34,061 nt of DNA from Burkholderiales bacterium UBA4615 (GTDB lineage: Bacteria; Pseudomonadota; Gammaproteobacteria; Burkholderiales; Burkholderiaceae_E): positions 42,199-76,259 of the forward strand of contig DGIT01000076.1 in the NCBI GenBank assembly GCA_002386465.1. The letters run 5' to 3'. The notes below the pieces were generated by a model. That model had not been told where the DNA came from. It did no database searches and was given only the letters and a program-made list of their open reading frames with translations. The position numbers were made by a program, and so were the translations under genes. This document shows, one piece after another, positions 32,619 to 34,061 of the stretch; the stretch's first letter is position 1, and each line of letters begins with the position of its first letter.

Positions 32619-33415
32619 AGCGGCAACGGGGTCGGAACAGGACTCGCACCGTAGCATGCCGCGCGCAACATGCCGTCGCATGAGAGCGCACCGGGCTCAA
32701 GGGTCATCCACTCGGAGCCCAGAGCGGATTGCACAGTCAGTGGTGCGCCATCACTGGGATGCGCCAAGGTGATCGAGCTTGCATGCAACCACAATCGCGC
32801 CGTCCCGAGCCAGGCGGCCACGGCGCGGTTGTGTGCGCCCTTGCCGTGCGTGCTGTCGCCGATAAGCGGATGACCGATGTGCTTGAAATGACGGCGTATC
32901 TGATGGCGTCGCCCGGTCTCGGGATGGATATCGATCAGTGCATAGCGCGAACTTGGATGTCGTGCATCCACGGCAAACGGCCATTCGAGTCGGGTGCGCG
33001 TCGACCACCCGGTGCGTGCAGGTCGGGTGGGTTGACCCGCAGACGGGCGCTCCGGGTCCCGTGCCAGAGGATGATCGATCAGCCCTTCAGCGCCAGGCCA
33101 GCCTCGCACCAGCGCCACGTACTGTTTGGTGACTGCGCCCGACTCGAACGCGCTGCCCAGCAGGCGAGCTGCCTCGGCATCGCGTGCCAGCACCAGCGCT
33201 CCCGAGGTGCCTTTGTCGAGTCGATGCACAGGGTAGAAGCGCAGCCCGGTTTCATGCAGCAAGCGCGCATGGACCGTATCCGACTCGTGCGCATCCAACG
33301 CAGTGCGATGCACCAGGAGCCCGGCAGGTTTATCGATGACCAGAAGCCGATCGTCTTCGTACAGGCGGCGCAGCGGCGCTGCTTCAGCAGTCAACAACGG
33401 ATTACCCAACCCCAT
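32615..33415 (-). CDS. truC: TruC-like tRNA pseudouridine synthase (RluA family)
   Basis: A 266-residue pseudouridine synthase, probably modifying U65 of tRNA. The catalytic Asp67 is in FYPVHRLDKGTSGALVLARD. The start YEDDRLLVIDKPAGLLVHRT and the late motif GRRHQIRRHFKHIGHPLIGDSTHGKGAHNRA match TruC rather than RluA/RluC/RluD, and no S4 domain is present, as expected for TruC. ATG 33415 fits the family start; the frame is open to 33565, inside pxpA. It begins 10 bases after the pxpA stop and overlaps the helicase start by four bases. Gene symbol given by motif similarity; other RluA-type activities are possible. Confidence 0.85.
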   Translation of the reverse strand: MGLGNPLLTAEAAPLRRLYEDDRLLVIDKPAGLLVHRTALDAHESDTVHARLLHETGLRFYPVHRLDKGTSGALVLARDAEAARLLGSAFESGAVTKQYVALVRGWPGAEGLIDHPLARDPERPSAGQPTRPARTGWSTRTRLEWPFAVDARHPSSRYALIDIHPETGRRHQIRRHFKHIGHPLIGDSTHGKGAHNRAVAAWLGTARLWLHASSITLAHPSDGAPLTVQSALGSEWMTLEPGALSCDGMLRAACYGASPVPTPLPL

Positions 33416-33425
33416 CAGGCCTGCA

Positions 33426-34061
33426 TCAGGCAGGCAACACCTGCACCGAAGCGCCTGCCAACGCGCGCCTGAGAGCCTGCACGAACGGCACAGCCGTGGG
33501 CTTGTCGCCATGAATGCACACCGTGTCGGCCTGCACTTTGACGACCGTGCCATCAATCGCCACAAGTGAACCTTCGCCGACCATGCGCAGGACCTGCGCC
33601 ACCGACTCGGCCTCGTCGGTGATCAGTGCATCGGGTCGTTGGCGTGGGGCAAGGGTGCCGTCGGGCATATAACGCCGATCGGCGAACACCTCACAGCGCA
33701 CGACCAGTCCGGCCTCACGGGCCAGGGTCTCCATGATGCTGCCCGCCAACACATAGATCTGGACTTCATCGCCCAATGCCTTCACCGCACTCACCAGACC
33801 TCGCGACAGCGCTGCGTCCTTGACCGCCATGTTGTACAGCGCGCCATGCGCCTTCAGATGGTGCAATCGCCCACCGGCTGCGTCTGCGAAGGCTCGCACG
33901 GCGCCTGCCTGATACAGCGTCATCTGATAGACCTCGTCTTCCGTGACCTGCATGGTGCGCCGACCGAACCCTTGCAGATCGGGCAAACTCGGATGCGCGC
34001 CAATCGCCACCCCATGTTGCAAGGCCAGGCCCACCGTGGCCGCGATCGTGGCCGGGTCACC
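33426..34061 (-). CDS. pxpA: PxpA (LamB/YcsF family), 5-oxoprolinase subunit A, 5' end missing
   Basis: Subunit of the bacterial PxpABC 5-oxoprolinase, which opens pyroglutamate with ATP. The frame runs off the window edge: 211 codons are present of about 245-255, lacking the N-terminal metal/active-site start. The visible part begins GDPATIAATVGLALQHGVAIGAHPSLPDLQGFGRRTM, the family signature, then LHHLKAHGALYNMAVKD, VFADRRYMPDGTLAPRQRP and VCIHGDKPTAVPFVQALR. pxpB and pxpC would be expected nearby, probably upstream on this strand outside the window, since truC follows downstream. Confidence 0.94.
   Translation of the reverse strand, partial: GDPATIAATVGLALQHGVAIGAHPSLPDLQGFGRRTMQVTEDEVYQMTLYQAGAVRAFADAAGGRLHHLKAHGALYNMAVKDAALSRGLVSAVKALGDEVQIYVLAGSIMETLAREAGLVVRCEVFADRRYMPDGTLAPRQRPDALITDEAESVAQVLRMVGEGSLVAIDGTVVKVQADTVCIHGDKPTAVPFVQALRRALAGASVQVLPA

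Noticed and set aside
1..34061. CRISPR arrays, insertion sequences, integrase or phage genes
   Set aside because: No regularly spaced repeats, transposase motifs or tyrosine/serine recombinase motifs were found on reading both strands.

Overview
The window looks like chromosomal DNA of a GC-rich betaproteobacterium of the order Burkholderiales, possibly Alcaligenaceae. The evidence is a one-piece tmRNA encoding the tag ANDERFALAA, two periplasmic tripartite-tricarboxylate (Bug/TctC-type) receptors, and a ubiG-gph gene pair. About 33 protein genes and one RNA gene can be supported. No tRNA, rRNA, CRISPR array, prophage or intact insertion sequence was seen.

Layout. 1-5.1 kb (+): the end of ubiG, then gph and a very large DUF748/AsmA-like membrane protein. 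5.2-5.65 kb: ssrA (tmRNA) with its promoter and a strong terminator, whose 3' flank is an unusual inverted repeat that includes the tmRNA T arm. 5.7-8.1 kb looks accessory: a secreted DUF1254/DUF1214 protein, a gene-free stretch with a strong dyad, a LysE exporter and a shortened Doc/Fic toxin-like fragment. 8.3-10.3 kb: two divergent EamA/DMT transporters. 10.4-14.98 kb: an SRPBCC protein, a soluble hybrid histidine kinase, a two-CBS protein and a glutathione-transferase-like protein. 15.0-16.1 kb (-): one ORF joining a dephospho-CoA kinase domain to a gamma-carbonic-anhydrase/PaaY-like domain. 16.4-19.3 kb (+): an overlapping three-gene light-repair module made of DUF2256, an Fe-S (6-4) photolyase-like protein and a photolyase-like FAD domain with a novel C-terminal domain. 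19.5-27.5 kb: a candidate catabolic cluster (TauD-type dioxygenase, Bug receptor, alpha/beta hydrolase, MaoC-like protein, YdhR-like protein, SDR, second Bug receptor, GST) bounded by outward GST genes. 27.7-30.8 kb (+): a GNAT acetyltransferase, then panB-panC-alaX. 30.8-34.06 kb (-): pxpA (partial), truC and a DEAD-box helicase, tightly packed.

How the genes work together. panB and panC make pantothenate, the precursor of CoA, and the CoaE domain performs the last step of CoA synthesis 13 kb away. The cluster at 20.3-26.9 kb has receptors for uptake of an organic acid plus oxygenase, hydrolase, hydratase-like, dehydrogenase and GST activities, consistent with breakdown of an unknown substrate. 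No dedicated regulator or TctAB permease is present in the window.

The observations most worth following are the CoaE/gamma-CA fusion, whose kinase half looks eukaryote-COASY-like, the photolyase-like protein with an apparently permuted architecture, and the large inverted repeat at the end of ssrA.
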